A stretch of 64,000 nucleotides of DNA from Saprospiraceae bacterium (lineage in GTDB: Bacteria; Bacteroidota; Bacteroidia; Chitinophagales; Saprospiraceae), in the NCBI GenBank assembly GCA_016719855.1, contig JADJYH010000003.1, forward strand, positions 1 through 64,000, given 5' to 3'. The translations under genes were made by a program, and so were the position numbers. Within the stretch, counting starts at the first letter, position 1; the number at the start of each line of letters is the position of its first letter. Below the pieces are notes generated by a model. It was not told where the DNA came from. It ran no database searches and worked only from the letters and a program-made list of their open reading frames with translations. Shown here piece after piece: positions 18,593-27,822 of this stretch.

Positions 18593-19807
18593 CTATTTCA
18601 GAAACTTTCTCATGCCGATGTTAAATTCAATGGCCTTAGCTGCACGGAAGTTGTACGCCCTGATATTTACGCCCGCAAAAACGTTCCGATAGAAGTGGTA
18701 TTTAAAGCCTAAGCGCTGCTCAAAAGCTGGGGTGGAATATTCAAAACGAGTTTGGGCAACCATGTAACCCAATGTGGTGACGACTGATAACTTTTCTATG
18801 GCAGCTTCACCACCAATGAAAACGGATAAGCCGATTTTATCCTGCAAAGCAACATCACTTTTTTGAGGAAAATCTGATTTCATGGATTCCTGAGCGCCAT
18901 TGGTGCCATCATAAACGAAGTCCACTCCACCCCCCAATTTGAAGCGATGGCTGATTTCATAATTATAACCCAAGTGCAGGTTGGCCATGAGGTAATTCAG
19001 CCCATAAGTCTTATGGGTCAAATCGTTGGTTGAATCTTTGAATTCCAATTGTCGAGATGCCATTCCAATAAAACCAAGCACTTCGTGCCTGTGCAGGCAC
19101 TCACTTATCGGTATGCGTATCGGTTCGGTGGGTGTGCTACCGAAAACAGACCTTAGACCTATCGAATAGGAAGCGATATTGATTCCTCGCTGGGGTTTTC
19201 GGATATTGCCGTTGGAGATATGACTGAACCGGAATCCCGGCTCGATAAAAACGATATCACTTAGCCGCAAAGCCATCCCGATTCCTAATTCCACAAAACC
19301 ATTTAACTTGGTACTGATGACATCGTTAGACAATTTGTCATTTGGGTTGTAGGTATTCAAGCCATAAGCAAGACCTACCGCCATTCTATTGGTAAATTGA
19401 AAGTTTTTTGTTCCCCAATAAATGCCATCGTAAAAACCATAGACTGAAAAGGGGTGGCCCAAATCATCCCTTCTCATCACATGCAAGTATTGAGTTCCAA
19501 TTCCCATGCGGGGGTACTTGCAGGTCTGGTGCCATTCTTTCCCACCCAACATCTGCCAACCATATTCTATCGAAAAAGCCCTCGTCGCTTTGATAGGGTT
19601 GCCCGCTTCATCTATGCTTGAAAAAAAGGGGGTTCTATTTTTCAAGATGTTGCCGTTCTGCATAGAAATCCGTACCGTCGGTTTTTTATAAGATGTTGAT
19701 AATACAGGAACGGGCAAAGTTTGGCCCACACAGACTTGAAGGGCTGCGAAAAACAGGAATGACAGGTAAAAAAACCTAAAGATTGAAGGCTTTGATAGCT
19801 TTGACAT
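18593..19807 (-). CDS. PagL-like acyloxyacyl hydrolase (lipid A deacylase family)
   Basis: A 404-residue outer-membrane protein with a signal peptide (FFYLSFLFFAALQVCVGQ). Its beta-rich sequence matches bacteroidotal proteins annotated as acyloxyacyl hydrolases. The N-terminal half ends with GFRFSHISNGNIRKPQRGIN, which contains His196 and Ser198 in the H-x-S arrangement of the PagL catalytic pair. The C-terminal half looks like a second barrel-like repeat (LHLGYNYEISHRFKLGGGVD). The predicted role is removal of acyl chains from lipid A, or simply an outer-membrane beta-barrel. It is convergent with the S4 gene. Confidence 0.7.
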   Translation of the reverse strand: MSKLSKPSIFRFFYLSFLFFAALQVCVGQTLPVPVLSTSYKKPTVRISMQNGNILKNRTPFFSSIDEAGNPIKATRAFSIEYGWQMLGGKEWHQTCKYPRMGIGTQYLHVMRRDDLGHPFSVYGFYDGIYWGTKNFQFTNRMAVGLAYGLNTYNPNDKLSNDVISTKLNGFVELGIGMALRLSDIVFIEPGFRFSHISNGNIRKPQRGINIASYSIGLRSVFGSTPTEPIRIPISECLHRHEVLGFIGMASRQLEFKDSTNDLTHKTYGLNYLMANLHLGYNYEISHRFKLGGGVDFVYDGTNGAQESMKSDFPQKSDVALQDKIGLSVFIGGEAAIEKLSVVTTLGYMVAQTRFEYSTPAFEQRLGFKYHFYRNVFAGVNIRAYNFRAAKAIEFNIGMRKFLK

Positions 19808-20407
19808 GGTTTGACTTCGATTTAGGGTGATAGCTTGCTAAAGCTATTTACGCCTTTTTTAAAGGTCTCCTCAACTTGACCAAACGCAAACCTGACAGCC
19901 GCTGGGATACTATTGGATGTCGTCAAGCTGAGAAAAGTAAACTATCAAAATGCTCCATGGCGATGATATTTGCTACTGCGATTTACGGCATTTCACTTTT
20001 TCTTAAAGCGATTTATGTCACCCTAGCAGCAAGATAAAAATCAACCCTCGAAAGGTCTAAAAGCATTGCGATTCCTCAAGAAATGGCCTGTTGGGAAATA
20101 CCCAGTGATGACGGCGAGATTGTTCAGTCAGCAGAAGAAATTCAGGTAGGTGGATGGAGGATGTGTGCCTCCTATGGGACGGTCTATCGCAAGATGGTCA
20201 ACCGCTTCCCAGCGGGAATTTGCTGTGCTACCTTCCTCACAGCGGCGGTGCCTATCTCGTGCAAATTAGTGAAAATCAGTTGGGTGGCAGTGGGGCTGCC
20301 CCCAACCCCTGTTTGCGCAGAATATTAGCTCTGCCCGTCAAGGTTGAACGATGTTCAGTGGCGGGGTGAGTAGTACTGGAAACCCCGCCACTGCATCAAT
20401 TGGTCAA
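19808..20407. other. Long intergenic stretch with a possible T9SS-domain remnant
   Basis: No intact gene. The plus strand at about 20150-20270 reads LWDGLSQDGQPLPSG followed by HSGGAYLVQISEN. This resembles the end of a T9SS/FlgD-like sorting domain (WDG..QDG..L.SG.Y). It has no upstream partner and could be a leftover of a lost gene. The rest shows no promoter or RNA I can support. Confidence 0.3.
20356..20393 (-). terminator. 12-bp perfect hairpin downstream of the repeat lipoprotein
   Basis: CAGTGGCGGGGT at 20356-20367 and its exact complement at 20382-20393 form a stable stem 15 bases after the stop of the gene at 20408. There is no clear U-tract, so it may be a transcript-end structure rather than a classical terminator. 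Confidence 0.4.
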
Positions 20408-20929
20408 TTATTGGTGGTACGTCTGGTTGTGCGCCAGCGTCTTGCCGCATTTTGCGCAGGCGATGGCCGAGCCAGCCCCGCCAGCACAGCCTGCCGAACA
20501 GGTGTAGTGCCAAACGCCCTTTGCGTTTTGCGCAGGTTCGGGCGTTTTGGTCGGGTTGGGGACCTGTGTTACGCCTTCAGGGAGTGTGGTGGCATTGGTC
20601 GCTGGCTGGGCAGCCGCTGGGTTTGGAGTGGGGTGGTACGCTGTGTTGTGGACGAGCGTAGTACCGCAAGTCGCACAGGCCGTAGCCGAGCCGCCGCCGC
20701 CCGCACAGCCCTTCGGACAGGTGTAGTGCCAAACGCCGGTTGCATTCTGGGCAGGCTCCGGTGTGGTGGTCGGGGGCGTGGTGGCTGTGGTGCCATCGGC
20801 GGCAGCAGGTTGCTGTGCCTTGAGGCTTTCAACGGCAGCGTCGCGGGCAGCATCGCCGTCGTTCTTACAGGAAAAAAGCAGGGTGGTAGCACAGAGTGCA
20901 AACACAGTCAGGAAGGTTAGAAATTTCAT
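20408..20929 (-). CDS. Lipoprotein with two repeated Cys-rich modules
   Basis: A 173-residue lipoprotein (MKFLTFLTVFALCATTLLFSC, lipobox Cys at 21). After an Ala/Thr/Pro-rich linker it carries two near-identical modules: GVWHYTCPKGCAGGGGSATA with CATCGTTLVHNTAYH, and GVWHYTCSAGCAGGAGSAIA with CAKCGKTLAHNQTYH. Each has a C-x3-C pair, a C-x2-C pair and conserved His residues, a zinc-ribbon-like or metal-binding arrangement. It is predicted to be anchored in a membrane facing the periplasm or outside. Metal binding is inferred. The modules are separated by a second Pro/Thr-rich spacer. Confidence 0.72.
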   Translation of the reverse strand: MKFLTFLTVFALCATTLLFSCKNDGDAARDAAVESLKAQQPAAADGTTATTPPTTTPEPAQNATGVWHYTCPKGCAGGGGSATACATCGTTLVHNTAYHPTPNPAAAQPATNATTLPEGVTQVPNPTKTPEPAQNAKGVWHYTCSAGCAGGAGSAIACAKCGKTLAHNQTYHQ

Positions 20930-20975
20930 TTAATTGAATTTTGTGAGCGATAAAGGTAAGTAAATTAAAGAGTTC

Positions 20976-21046
20976 AGCGGGTTTAGGTGGTTTAGAAAGT
21001 TTATAACAGGCCTAAACTAACCCCAGCTAAACCTCCGAAACCCGCT
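20976..21046 (-). terminator. Imperfect hairpin at the end of the CoA-transferase gene
   Basis: A 21-nt inverted repeat (20976-20996 against 21026-21046, 18 of 21 matching) begins at the stop codon of the gene ending at 21045. There is no strong U-tract, so its role in termination is uncertain. Confidence 0.35.
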
Positions 21047-22118
21047 AACCCTTCAGCTTAAACACCGCCGTACGCACCCGTTTGCTCACCTTCCCAGTGG
21101 GTGTTTTTTCCTCCAAAATCAAGTCACGGGCGGCTGGCAGCTCGAACACCTCGGCCAGGTTGCGAATGGGCGCCACAGGCACTTGCGCAGCGTGGCATTT
21201 CTCCAAAATAGCTGTGGATTCAAAGTTTTTAAAAGCTGCTTGAAGCAATTCCGCCAGGGCATCCCGGTGTTCGAGGCGGAGGGCGTTGGTGGCAAAACGC
21301 TCATCATCAGCGAGTTGCGGAACAGCGAGCAATTGGCACAGCGCCCGAAACTGCTGCTCCGTTCCCGTAGAGACGATCAGCGGTTTGGCGTCTTTGGCGT
21401 AAAAGATTTCGCCATACGGCGCAATGTTCGGGTGGCGGCTGCCCATGCGCTGCGGCAGGTGGGCGAGGTTGAGCCAATTGGCGGCTTGGTTGGCCAGCGA
21501 TGCCACCCCTGTGTCGAAGAGCGAGACCGTGACCTCGCCACCGAGTCCGGTGCGCTCCCGTTGCAGCAGTGCCACCAAAATACCTTCCTTCAATTGGTGC
21601 GCTGCCAGCAAGTCCATCAGCGCCACGGGCATCTTGACCGGGGGGCCGTCCGCCTCGCCGTTCATGTGCATCCAGCCGGTCTCGGCTTGTATGGCCACGT
21701 CGAAGCCGGGACGCAGGTCGTCTTCGCCGTAGGCGCTGATGCTGGCGTAGATGAGCCGGGGGTTGAGTTTTGCCAGCGAGGCACCCTCAAGCCCCAGCCT
21801 CTCGGCGCCGCCTTTTTTGAAATTGGAAATGACCACATCGGCATCCTTCATCCAATCCATCAGTCGTTGGCGGTCAGCGGCCTGGGTGAGGTCGAGGAAG
21901 ACGTGCCGCTTGCCCCAGTTCACGGAATAGAAGTAGGCAGAGGCGGGGTCGGCGGGGTCTTCCGAGGGCATCTTCCAGTGGCGGGTGGTGTCGCCGCCAG
22001 TGGTCAGGTTCTCCACCTTCAGCACGTCGGCACCCAGCTCTGCGAAGAACATGCCGACCGCTGGGCCTGCCAGTACGCTGGACAGTTCGATGACTCGGAG
22101 GTCTTGGAATGGATTCAC
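21045..22118 (-). CDS. Class III (CaiB/BaiF) CoA-transferase
   Basis: A 357-residue CoA-transferase of the CaiB/BaiF family, which moves CoA between carboxylic acids through an aspartyl-CoA intermediate. Diagnostic features are the N-terminal LRVIELSSVLAGPAVGMFFAELGADV, the KRHVFLDL segment, DVVISNFKKGGAERLGL, the LIYASISAYGEDD region before PGFDVAIQAETG (the conserved catalytic Asp), and the C-terminal CHAAQVPVAPIRNLAEVF. The start codon is GTG at 22118. The substrate cannot be deduced. A tandem 14-bp repeat begins at the start codon. Confidence 0.9.
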   Translation of the reverse strand: MNPFQDLRVIELSSVLAGPAVGMFFAELGADVLKVENLTTGGDTTRHWKMPSEDPADPASAYFYSVNWGKRHVFLDLTQAADRQRLMDWMKDADVVISNFKKGGAERLGLEGASLAKLNPRLIYASISAYGEDDLRPGFDVAIQAETGWMHMNGEADGPPVKMPVALMDLLAAHQLKEGILVALLQRERTGLGGEVTVSLFDTGVASLANQAANWLNLAHLPQRMGSRHPNIAPYGEIFYAKDAKPLIVSTGTEQQFRALCQLLAVPQLADDERFATNALRLEHRDALAELLQAAFKNFESTAILEKCHAAQVPVAPIRNLAEVFELPAARDLILEEKTPTGKVSKRVRTAVFKLKG

Positions 22119-22144
22119 GATTTACGAATGACGATTTACGAATG
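22117..22144. repeat. Perfect tandem duplication of a 14-bp unit
   Basis: ACGATTTACGAATG occurs twice in direct succession, immediately upstream of the GTG start of the CoA-transferase gene. It is one of several short-period repeats found next to start or stop codons in this window. Confidence 0.8.
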
Positions 22145-22189
22145 GGGGATTCATTTGTAAAGGTAGCAGTTACTACTATAGCTCACGCC

Positions 22190-22253
22190 GCCAAGTTTTG
22201 GGCATGGGGGTTGGGCGGCTGCGCCGCCCCAACCCCCATGCCCAAAACTTGGC
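22190..22253. repeat. 30-bp near-perfect hairpin between divergent genes
   Basis: The left arm 22190-22219 and right arm 22223-22253 are complementary throughout except for one extra base in the GGGCGG/CCGCCCC part, with a 3-nt loop (TGC). The arms begin GCCAAGTTTTGGGCATGG. Because the flanking genes diverge (22118 minus, 22422 plus), it is not a terminator for either. Confidence 0.75.
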
Positions 22254-22421
22254 GATGCAAAGTATAATCCCCCTAAATCCAAATCCTCAAACCCTGTTTT
22301 TCTGATTACAACATTGAACATATAGGGGCTGAGTCCATTCTACCATTAAGATTCTTACTGGACAAGCGGCAAGTCCATTGCTTCAAATTGCCCAGATTCA
22401 TCACCGCTAAATAATATCATC

Positions 22422-23312
22422 ATGAAATCATTCGCTTTTCTTTTCATCCTTCTAATCGCTGGAATGTCTATGACTTCCTGTGTCAGCAAAAAGAAATTTA
22501 CTTCGTTGCAAAACGAGCTTGCAGTCGCCAACAAAGACCTTGGCGCTTGCGGTGAAAACCTGAACGGTTATATGGCCCGGCTTTCCCTTTGCGAACAGGA
22601 ACTCCGCACCAGCCAAGCCCGCTCAGAGCAAATGCAGGACTTGAAAGACCAGCTCGCCGATTGCAAGGCACTGCGTGACAAACAACTGAACCAAGTGGGC
22701 GACCTCACCGTGCTGTCAAAATCCGCCAACGACAACATCAATGAAACGCTCCGCCAGTTGGAGGGCAAGGACAAGTACATCCGACTGCTGCTAGCTGCCA
22801 AGAACAAAGCCGATTCCATCAACCTCGCACTATCCGTCAACCTGAAAACCGTGCTGAAAGATGGCATCGAAGACAAGGACGTGGAGATAAAAGTGGACAA
22901 GACCGTCGTCTTCATCAACCTTTCGGACAAGATGCTCTACCAAAGTGGCAGCGCCAAAATAACCACAAAGGCTGACGCCGTGCTGGGCAAGATAGCTCAA
23001 ATCATCGCATCGAGGCCCGACCTGGAGGTGATGGTGGAAGGCTACACCGACAACGTGCCCATCAAAACCGATTGCATGGACGACAACTGGGACCTCAGCG
23101 TGAAGCGGGCCACCTCCGTCGTGCGGGCCTTGCAGACGACCCACAAAGTGGACCCGAATAGGTTGATAGCTGCTGGTCGTGGCGAGTGGAACACCCTCAC
23201 CACCAACAGTACCGCCGATGGCCGCTCCACCAACCGTCGCACCCGGATTATCATCATGCCGAAACTGGACCAGTTTTACGACCTGTTGAACCCGAATTTG
23301 GCGCCGAAATAG
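22422..23312 (+). CDS. OmpA-family lipoprotein
   Basis: Envelope protein of 296 aa. The lipoprotein signal (MKSFAFLFILLIAGMSMTSC) is followed directly by VSKKKF, a coiled coil (about 25-135) and an OmpA/MotB C-terminal peptidoglycan-binding domain (about 150-285), with LYQSGSAKITTKADAVLGKI, LEVMVEGYTDNVPI and LIAAGRGEWNTLTTNSTADG leading to RSTNRRTRIII. It should anchor the outer membrane to peptidoglycan. The gene at 34995 is a paralogue with the same CVSKKKF start. It is followed by a strong terminator. Confidence 0.92.
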   Translation: MKSFAFLFILLIAGMSMTSCVSKKKFTSLQNELAVANKDLGACGENLNGYMARLSLCEQELRTSQARSEQMQDLKDQLADCKALRDKQLNQVGDLTVLSKSANDNINETLRQLEGKDKYIRLLLAAKNKADSINLALSVNLKTVLKDGIEDKDVEIKVDKTVVFINLSDKMLYQSGSAKITTKADAVLGKIAQIIASRPDLEVMVEGYTDNVPIKTDCMDDNWDLSVKRATSVVRALQTTHKVDPNRLIAAGRGEWNTLTTNSTADGRSTNRRTRIIIMPKLDQFYDLLNPNLAPK

Positions 23313-23330
23313 AAAATGCTTTGAAAAGTA

Positions 23331-23370
23331 AAAGCCCGGCTATCATTTGAATGATGGCCGGGCTTTTTTA
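23331..23370 (+). terminator. Rho-independent terminator after ompA-like gene
   Basis: AAAGCCCGGCTATCAT pairs with ATGATGGCCGGGCTTT (15 of 16) across a TTGA loop and ends in a TTTTTT tract, 18 bases after the stop codon at 23312. Confidence 0.85.
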
Positions 23371-23441
23371 TGAGTTGTTTTAAGGTCGCTTAATAATTGT
23401 TATCGGCAGAAATATTTGGAGAAATACGCTGGAAGCTAAAG

Positions 23442-23833
23442 CTATTTTATCTTTTTCAATGTTGCTATCATTTTGAAATCCGTTCCTCCAATCAATATCT
23501 CATAAGTGTATTCATTTTTATCAGTTGATAAAATAGTGATGAAATATTTCCTTCCTACTTTGTTGTTGAAAGCCCCTATCGTGCTTGATAGAAGTTCCAA
23601 ATTGTATTCACATTCAGAAGTCCATTTTACCTTGTACATTATTTCGCCCAGGTGCAGCTTCTCAATTTGAATGCTGTCGAACTCACTGTTTCTATTCTGA
23701 TGGAATCAGAATATTGTTCAAATGTCCCATTCTTGAATTTGGAACATTGAAGATGCTTGTTTCGAGATAATTGCTTGTTGTGCAATTTGTTAAAAAGCAG
23801 TGAAAGCAAGGTAAGCGTTAAAATTGTTTTCAT
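23442..23833 (-). CDS. Small secreted hypothetical protein (one frameshift)
   Basis: Two frames join to one protein of about 130 aa. A signal peptide (MKTILTLTLLSLLF) is followed by a conserved-looking HLQCSKFKNGTFEQY, then across the frame change near 23680 DSIQIEKLHLGEIMYKVKW and TSECEYNLELLSS. The pattern of a C-S-K-F-K-x-G start and a W-x-S-x-C-x-Y centre matches a small Flavobacteriia/Bacteroidota family of unknown function, sometimes mislabelled as topoisomerase IV. It is convergent with the ompA-like gene. Confidence 0.55.
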
Positions 23834-23907
23834 CGATTAATTTTTAAAAGCTTTGTTGTTGGTTACACCTGATATTTCCGGTTTAGTTTCTGTGAACTTT
23901 CCTAAAA

Positions 23908-24481
23908 TTATGAAACCGTATCAACGGCTATCACTATAATAAATTGGTCTCCGTATTCAGACCAACCGTTTGCACCAGCCGGGACAATTACAACTTCGGA
24001 CTTCAATCCATTGGACTTAACTGCATACCCAAAACCTTCCTTACTGATTACCTCTACCCCCTTGGCTTTCATTACTGCTTCAAGTATCTGTGAATCAAAA
24101 GGGTCTATCCCCTCGAATCTGGCAAGAACTGTCGGTAAGCACCATAAAGCGCTGCGGTGAACATGAATTCATCAATTTTTGCAAATCGGTATGCAGCCAA
24201 GCTGGCACACATGTCAACCAAACGTTTTGGATGGGTTCTATATCTTCCGTACTTATAGGTGGCTGTAATGCTAAAATCCGTTTTTCTAACGAAGGGTGTA
24301 TTTCCTTTCCATCTTCGTCTTTTTCTCCTAACTGACACCAGATTGCAGCGATTTCAATGGAGCTTTCCCTCCTTAGCTTGTCTTTTTCATCAAGACAAAT
24401 ACCAATGAAATAGTCGGCAAAAGCTTGATAGTCTTTTGATGCAAGCCATTTTTTTGTTGCTGAAGAAATAGGTTTTCGCAT
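23908..24481 (-). pseudogene. Hypothetical protein broken by two frameshifts
   Basis: Three frames together give about 190 residues: MRKPISSATKKWLASKDYQA and FADYFIGICLDEKDKLRRES, then after a change near 24225 VDMCASLAAYRFAKIDEFMF, and after another near 24115 RFEGIDPFDSQILEAVMKAK through VSKEGFGYAV-type sequence to IIVIAVDTVS. No family is recognised. The whole reads as soluble protein with consistent character, so it may be intact in the organism. Its ATG (24481) is close to the stop of the downstream-facing cyclase gene at 24505, so the two may form an operon. Confidence 0.5.
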
Positions 24482-24504
24482 TGTTTTCAATGTTTGGGTT
24501 CAAA

Positions 24505-25141
24505 CTAATCATTGGGTTCCAGCACCGCCCTCGCCAGCGTCCCCTCCACCCCAGCTATTTTCAGTGGCAAACAGATGAGGCGGTAAGCCCCCGGCTCCAC
24601 AAACCGCAGGTCAAGCCCCTCCACGATGACCGTTTCTTTGGAGAGCAAAATCACGTGCGTCTCGAAGGAGTCGTGGTAAAGCTGGATGGACAGGTAGTCA
24701 ATGCCGACGAGGTGAATGCCGTGGTCCACGACCCACTGTGCGGCATCGGCGGTGAGGGCGCAGAAGTCCTCATTGAACGGATGTGATATATCTTCCCACA
24801 GGCGGGAATTGTCGGTTTTGAACAGCAGCTTTTCGGTGCCGGGCGGCAAGTGGAGGGCTGCGAGGTCGGCGGCAGCGATGCTAGTCTTGCCACGGAAGTC
24901 CACCACTTGGCATGGCCCGACGAGCTTCTCCAGCGGGATTTCAATGGTGGTTTTTCCCCCGTCCACGAAGTGCAGCGGTGCGTCAATATGCGTGCCTGTA
25001 TGGCTGCCGATGTCGAGGTGGGTGACGTTGGCCTCGTCGCCGTCGCCCATTCGCATCTTGTGGATGATGTTGGGCTGCGGCCCGCCGGGCCATACGGGCA
25101 GGTTCGGGTGCAAGGGGGACGGAGATGTCTATGAGTTGCAT
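24505..25141 (-). CDS. Cyclase/kynurenine formamidase-like metal hydrolase (one frameshift)
   Basis: Cyclase-family (PF04199) metal-dependent amide or lactone hydrolase. It starts MQLIDISVPL at 25141, then continues HPNLPVWPGG after removal of one base in the G5 run at 25114-25118. The family signature HLDIGSHTGTHIDAPLHFVD supplies the metal-binding His and Asp residues. DYLSIQLYHDS and the C-terminal YRLICLPLKIAGVEGTLARA also fit. Kynurenine formamidase activity is possible, but no tryptophan-degradation genes are adjacent. Low-complexity repeats lie upstream (25142-25195). Confidence 0.85.
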
Positions 25142-25230
25142 TTGAGTGGGGGATTGAGTGATTGGGTTATTAAGTTATTGGGGTGATAGTGATGGAATCG
25201 CTCGAAGCAGTCCTATCGCTTGGGGAGTAA

Positions 25231-25876
25231 TCAGGCGGTTTTCAAATCTTTTAAATCCAGCTCAAACCCTGGCATCAGGTCGCCGACCACTAGCGTCGCA
25301 TCGAAGTTGGCGTATTCCTCCATCACGCCGCCTTGCCTGTACACCCAGGCTTTTTCACGAATCGGGTCAATCAGGCAAGCTACCTCCACGCCATTTTCCA
25401 TCCAAACGTCGGCCATTTTGCGCTTGAGCTTGGCAAGGCTGTCGGTCTGTGAGCGCACTTCCATGATGAAATCTGGCACGATGGCAGGGATGCGTTTGCG
25501 TTCGTCCTCCGAAAGTTGGTTGTGTTTTTCATGGAGACCCACGCCCCGTCGGCCTTGTGGGTGGAACCGTCGGGGAGGTCAAAGGTCGTTGAAGGGCTTA
25601 AAGCCAAGCCAAGTTTGTGGTGCTTGAGCGACCAAACGCTCAAATAGGTGAAGGCGACACCTTCGTAAAGCCTGAATCGTATGTCATTGGAGGGTAGATT
25701 GTCACATAGCCATTCTTGTCACGCTCGATTTTGTAGTCGGCGTTGCGGAGCAAAAAACGGTGGAACTCCTCCTTGCCCATGCGGGGCCGGAAGGTCAGTG
25801 GGCCACTTCGGACCAATTGCCCCAATGGGTTCTCCAATGCCAAAACCATTACATCGTCTTCATCTACGTCATTCAT
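25231..25876 (-). pseudogene. Uma2-family putative endonuclease (two frameshifts)
   Basis: PD-(D/E)xK nuclease-like Uma2 (DUF820) protein spread over three frames. The N-terminus is MNDVDEDDVMVLALENPLGQ with RMGKEEFHRFLLRNADYKIE. After a shift near 25643 comes LGLALSPSTTFDLPDGSTHK, and after another near 25540 come IPAIVPDFIMEVRSQTDSLA, KLKRKMADVWMENGVEVACL and IDPIREKAWVYR. The pieces align in order with the intact family member at 50375, so it is one gene with consensus errors or a recent pseudogene. The cellular role of Uma2 proteins is unknown. Confidence 0.7.
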
Positions 25877-25950
25877 GTCCTGATAAATTTAGAATGCCAA
25901 TTTAGGTGGAAAAATCGAACTGGCAAAACGACACGGCCTCGCAGTCCGTG

Positions 25951-26895
25951 TTACTTGTGCATTTTCGAGTAATCAATCCGCCGCCGCTCCTCCTCTGGAC
26001 TTCCTTTTTTGCTGACGAACCCCTTTGGATAATAAAACCGCTCCCGCACTTGGTTGTCCATCAGGTACGACTGCTTGTAGCCTCGGTAGGTGCCCCAAAA
26101 CTGGTTGGAGCGGAACAGGAGTATGCTTAAAAATTCCCGCAGGAACACCCCGTCGTGCAGTGCCTGCTGCCAGTCGTGACGGGCGTTTTTCCAGAGCAAA
26201 GTCAGGAAGGTCAGGAAGTTGAACGTCTCGTTTTTTTGAATCAGTCGCAGTGCGATGGCCTCTCGGCGGTAGCGGTTGAAGACGTTTTTCCAGGTCTCCT
26301 CGTGTACGTGGATGATGGTCGCCCCAGCTTGGTAGGCGATGCGGTAGCCTTTGGCTTGCAGTTTCTTCGCCCAATCGAGCTCTTCCAGCCCGGTCAGCGT
26401 CTCGTCGTAGGGCTGCTCCAGCCACAGGCTCCGGCGGATGGCGCAGTTGGCGTTGTTGCAGAACGGGTGGAGCTGGTTCATGGTGCTCTCCTCCGGGAAC
26501 CACTTGGCGAAGATTTGGTGCTCGCTGTACTTGTTCAGCTCGCAGCCCCGCTGTTTGCCGTACACGAGGCCGATTTTCTCCTCCTCAAATGGCTTCATCA
26601 TCAGCTCCAGCCAGTCGTTGTAAACCGGGTACACATGGGCGCTGGCGAAGAGCAGGATGTCGCCCGTGGCTGCGGCGCAGCCGACGTTCAGCGCATGGCC
26701 AAAGGAAAAGTCCTGCGGGCGGAGGTTGATGATTTTGGTGGGAAAATTGGAGGCAATGCTCACCGTGGCATCCGTCGAGCCGCTGTCCACCACGATGATT
26801 TCCACGTCTTTCACGGTCTGTTCCATCACCCCGGCGAGCAGTCGCCCGATGTGCTTTTCTTCGTTGAAACAGCGGATGATGAGGGAAATTTTCAT
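25951..26895 (-). CDS. Family 2 glycosyltransferase
   Basis: A 314-residue GT-A glycosyltransferase. The N-terminal fold is KISLIIRCFNEEKHIGRLL, VKDVEIIVVDSGSTDATVSI and FGHALNVGCAAATGDILLF. The later GLEELDWAKKLQAKGYRIAY holds the acidic catalytic-base region. The C-terminal part may associate with the membrane (FNFLTFLTLLWKNARHDWQQ). It probably transfers a sugar to a lipid-linked or surface polysaccharide. The start at 26895 is chosen since the fold begins there; upstream sequence is non-protein-like and contains ATTGTTG repeats. It neighbours an FkbM methyltransferase. Confidence 0.88.
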   Translation of the reverse strand: MKISLIIRCFNEEKHIGRLLAGVMEQTVKDVEIIVVDSGSTDATVSIASNFPTKIINLRPQDFSFGHALNVGCAAATGDILLFASAHVYPVYNDWLELMMKPFEEEKIGLVYGKQRGCELNKYSEHQIFAKWFPEESTMNQLHPFCNNANCAIRRSLWLEQPYDETLTGLEELDWAKKLQAKGYRIAYQAGATIIHVHEETWKNVFNRYRREAIALRLIQKNETFNFLTFLTLLWKNARHDWQQALHDGVFLREFLSILLFRSNQFWGTYRGYKQSYLMDNQVRERFYYPKGFVSKKGSPEEERRRIDYSKMHK

Positions 26896-27061
26896 TGTTC
26901 GCATTGTTGGGATTGTTGAATTGTTGGGATTGATTGTATCGTCTTTGGAGGGCCAGGTCGCGAAAACCAATCGAGCATAATCAATATCGAATGCGCCAAT
27001 GACGGACAACCATTCATTTTTCGCACCCACGCGCGCACCCCCAATAATGGGTCTTCGGCGT

Positions 27062-27796
27062 TTACCAATTACGCCGTGCAAGGCCCCGGCTGGCGAGTTC
27101 GGCGATTTGGTAATTGCTTTCAATCAAAAACTTGAAAATGGCCGTCAGGTTCGTGTCGAAAGCGGGCAGGTAGAGCGGGTGCAGTTCGAGTACCAGCGCA
27201 CGGGGTTTGTGGTTGCTCCGCAACAAGTCGGACATGCCTTGCAAGGCCATCATTTCGGCGCCCTCGATGTCAATTTTAACCACGGTAGGCAGCGGGATTT
27301 CCTTCCGGGCGATGAGGTCGTCCACCGTCTCGATTTTCACTTTGATGCTGGTCGAAATCTTGTTCACCGGCTTGAGGCTCGGCGAGGCGGCGTAGGCCCC
27401 TGCGGTGAAAAGCTCCAGTTCGCCGGGCTTGTCGCCGAGGGCGATGGGCATGATTTGGAAATTGGCCAGGCCGTTCAGCTCGTAGTTGGCGAGCAGGCGC
27501 TGGCGGTTTTCGGGGTCTGGCTCGAAGCTGATGACCTTGCCGCTGCTGGCTTTCGCTGCTGCCGGGATGCTCCAGGCGCCCACCGATGAGCCGATGTCGT
27601 ACAGCACATCGTCGGGTTTTAGCAGCGCGAGTAGGGCTTCGAGTTGGTCTTTTTCACCGCCAAATTTTTGTAGCCGGAACATCTCCACGGGGTTGTTCAC
27701 ATGGAAGCGGATGGTCTTGCCTGCCACCAGCCCTGTGTGCGAGCAGGTGTAGGGGTATCGGAACTTGTTGAGTATTTTTTTTAAAGTCTTTTTCAT
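27062..27796 (-). CDS. FkbM-family methyltransferase
   Basis: A 244-residue SAM-dependent methyltransferase. The FkbM fold is shown by DDVLYDIGSSVGAWSIPAAA (motif I), KVISFEPDPENRQRLLANYE, FQIMPIALGDKPGELELF, and VVKIDIEGAEMMALQGM, the family's D-I-E-G-A-E signature. Members often O-methylate sugars of glycolipids and polysaccharides. The start MKKTLKKILNKFRYP at 27796 has a basic membrane-binding-like tail. Together with the GT2 gene and the downstream flippase it suggests surface glycan decoration. Confidence 0.88.
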   Translation of the reverse strand: MKKTLKKILNKFRYPYTCSHTGLVAGKTIRFHVNNPVEMFRLQKFGGEKDQLEALLALLKPDDVLYDIGSSVGAWSIPAAAKASSGKVISFEPDPENRQRLLANYELNGLANFQIMPIALGDKPGELELFTAGAYAASPSLKPVNKISTSIKVKIETVDDLIARKEIPLPTVVKIDIEGAEMMALQGMSDLLRSNHKPRALVLELHPLYLPAFDTNLTAIFKFLIESNYQIAELASRGLARRNW

Positions 27797-27822
27797 TCGA
27801 GTTGTTTGAAACGGGGGCAAAG

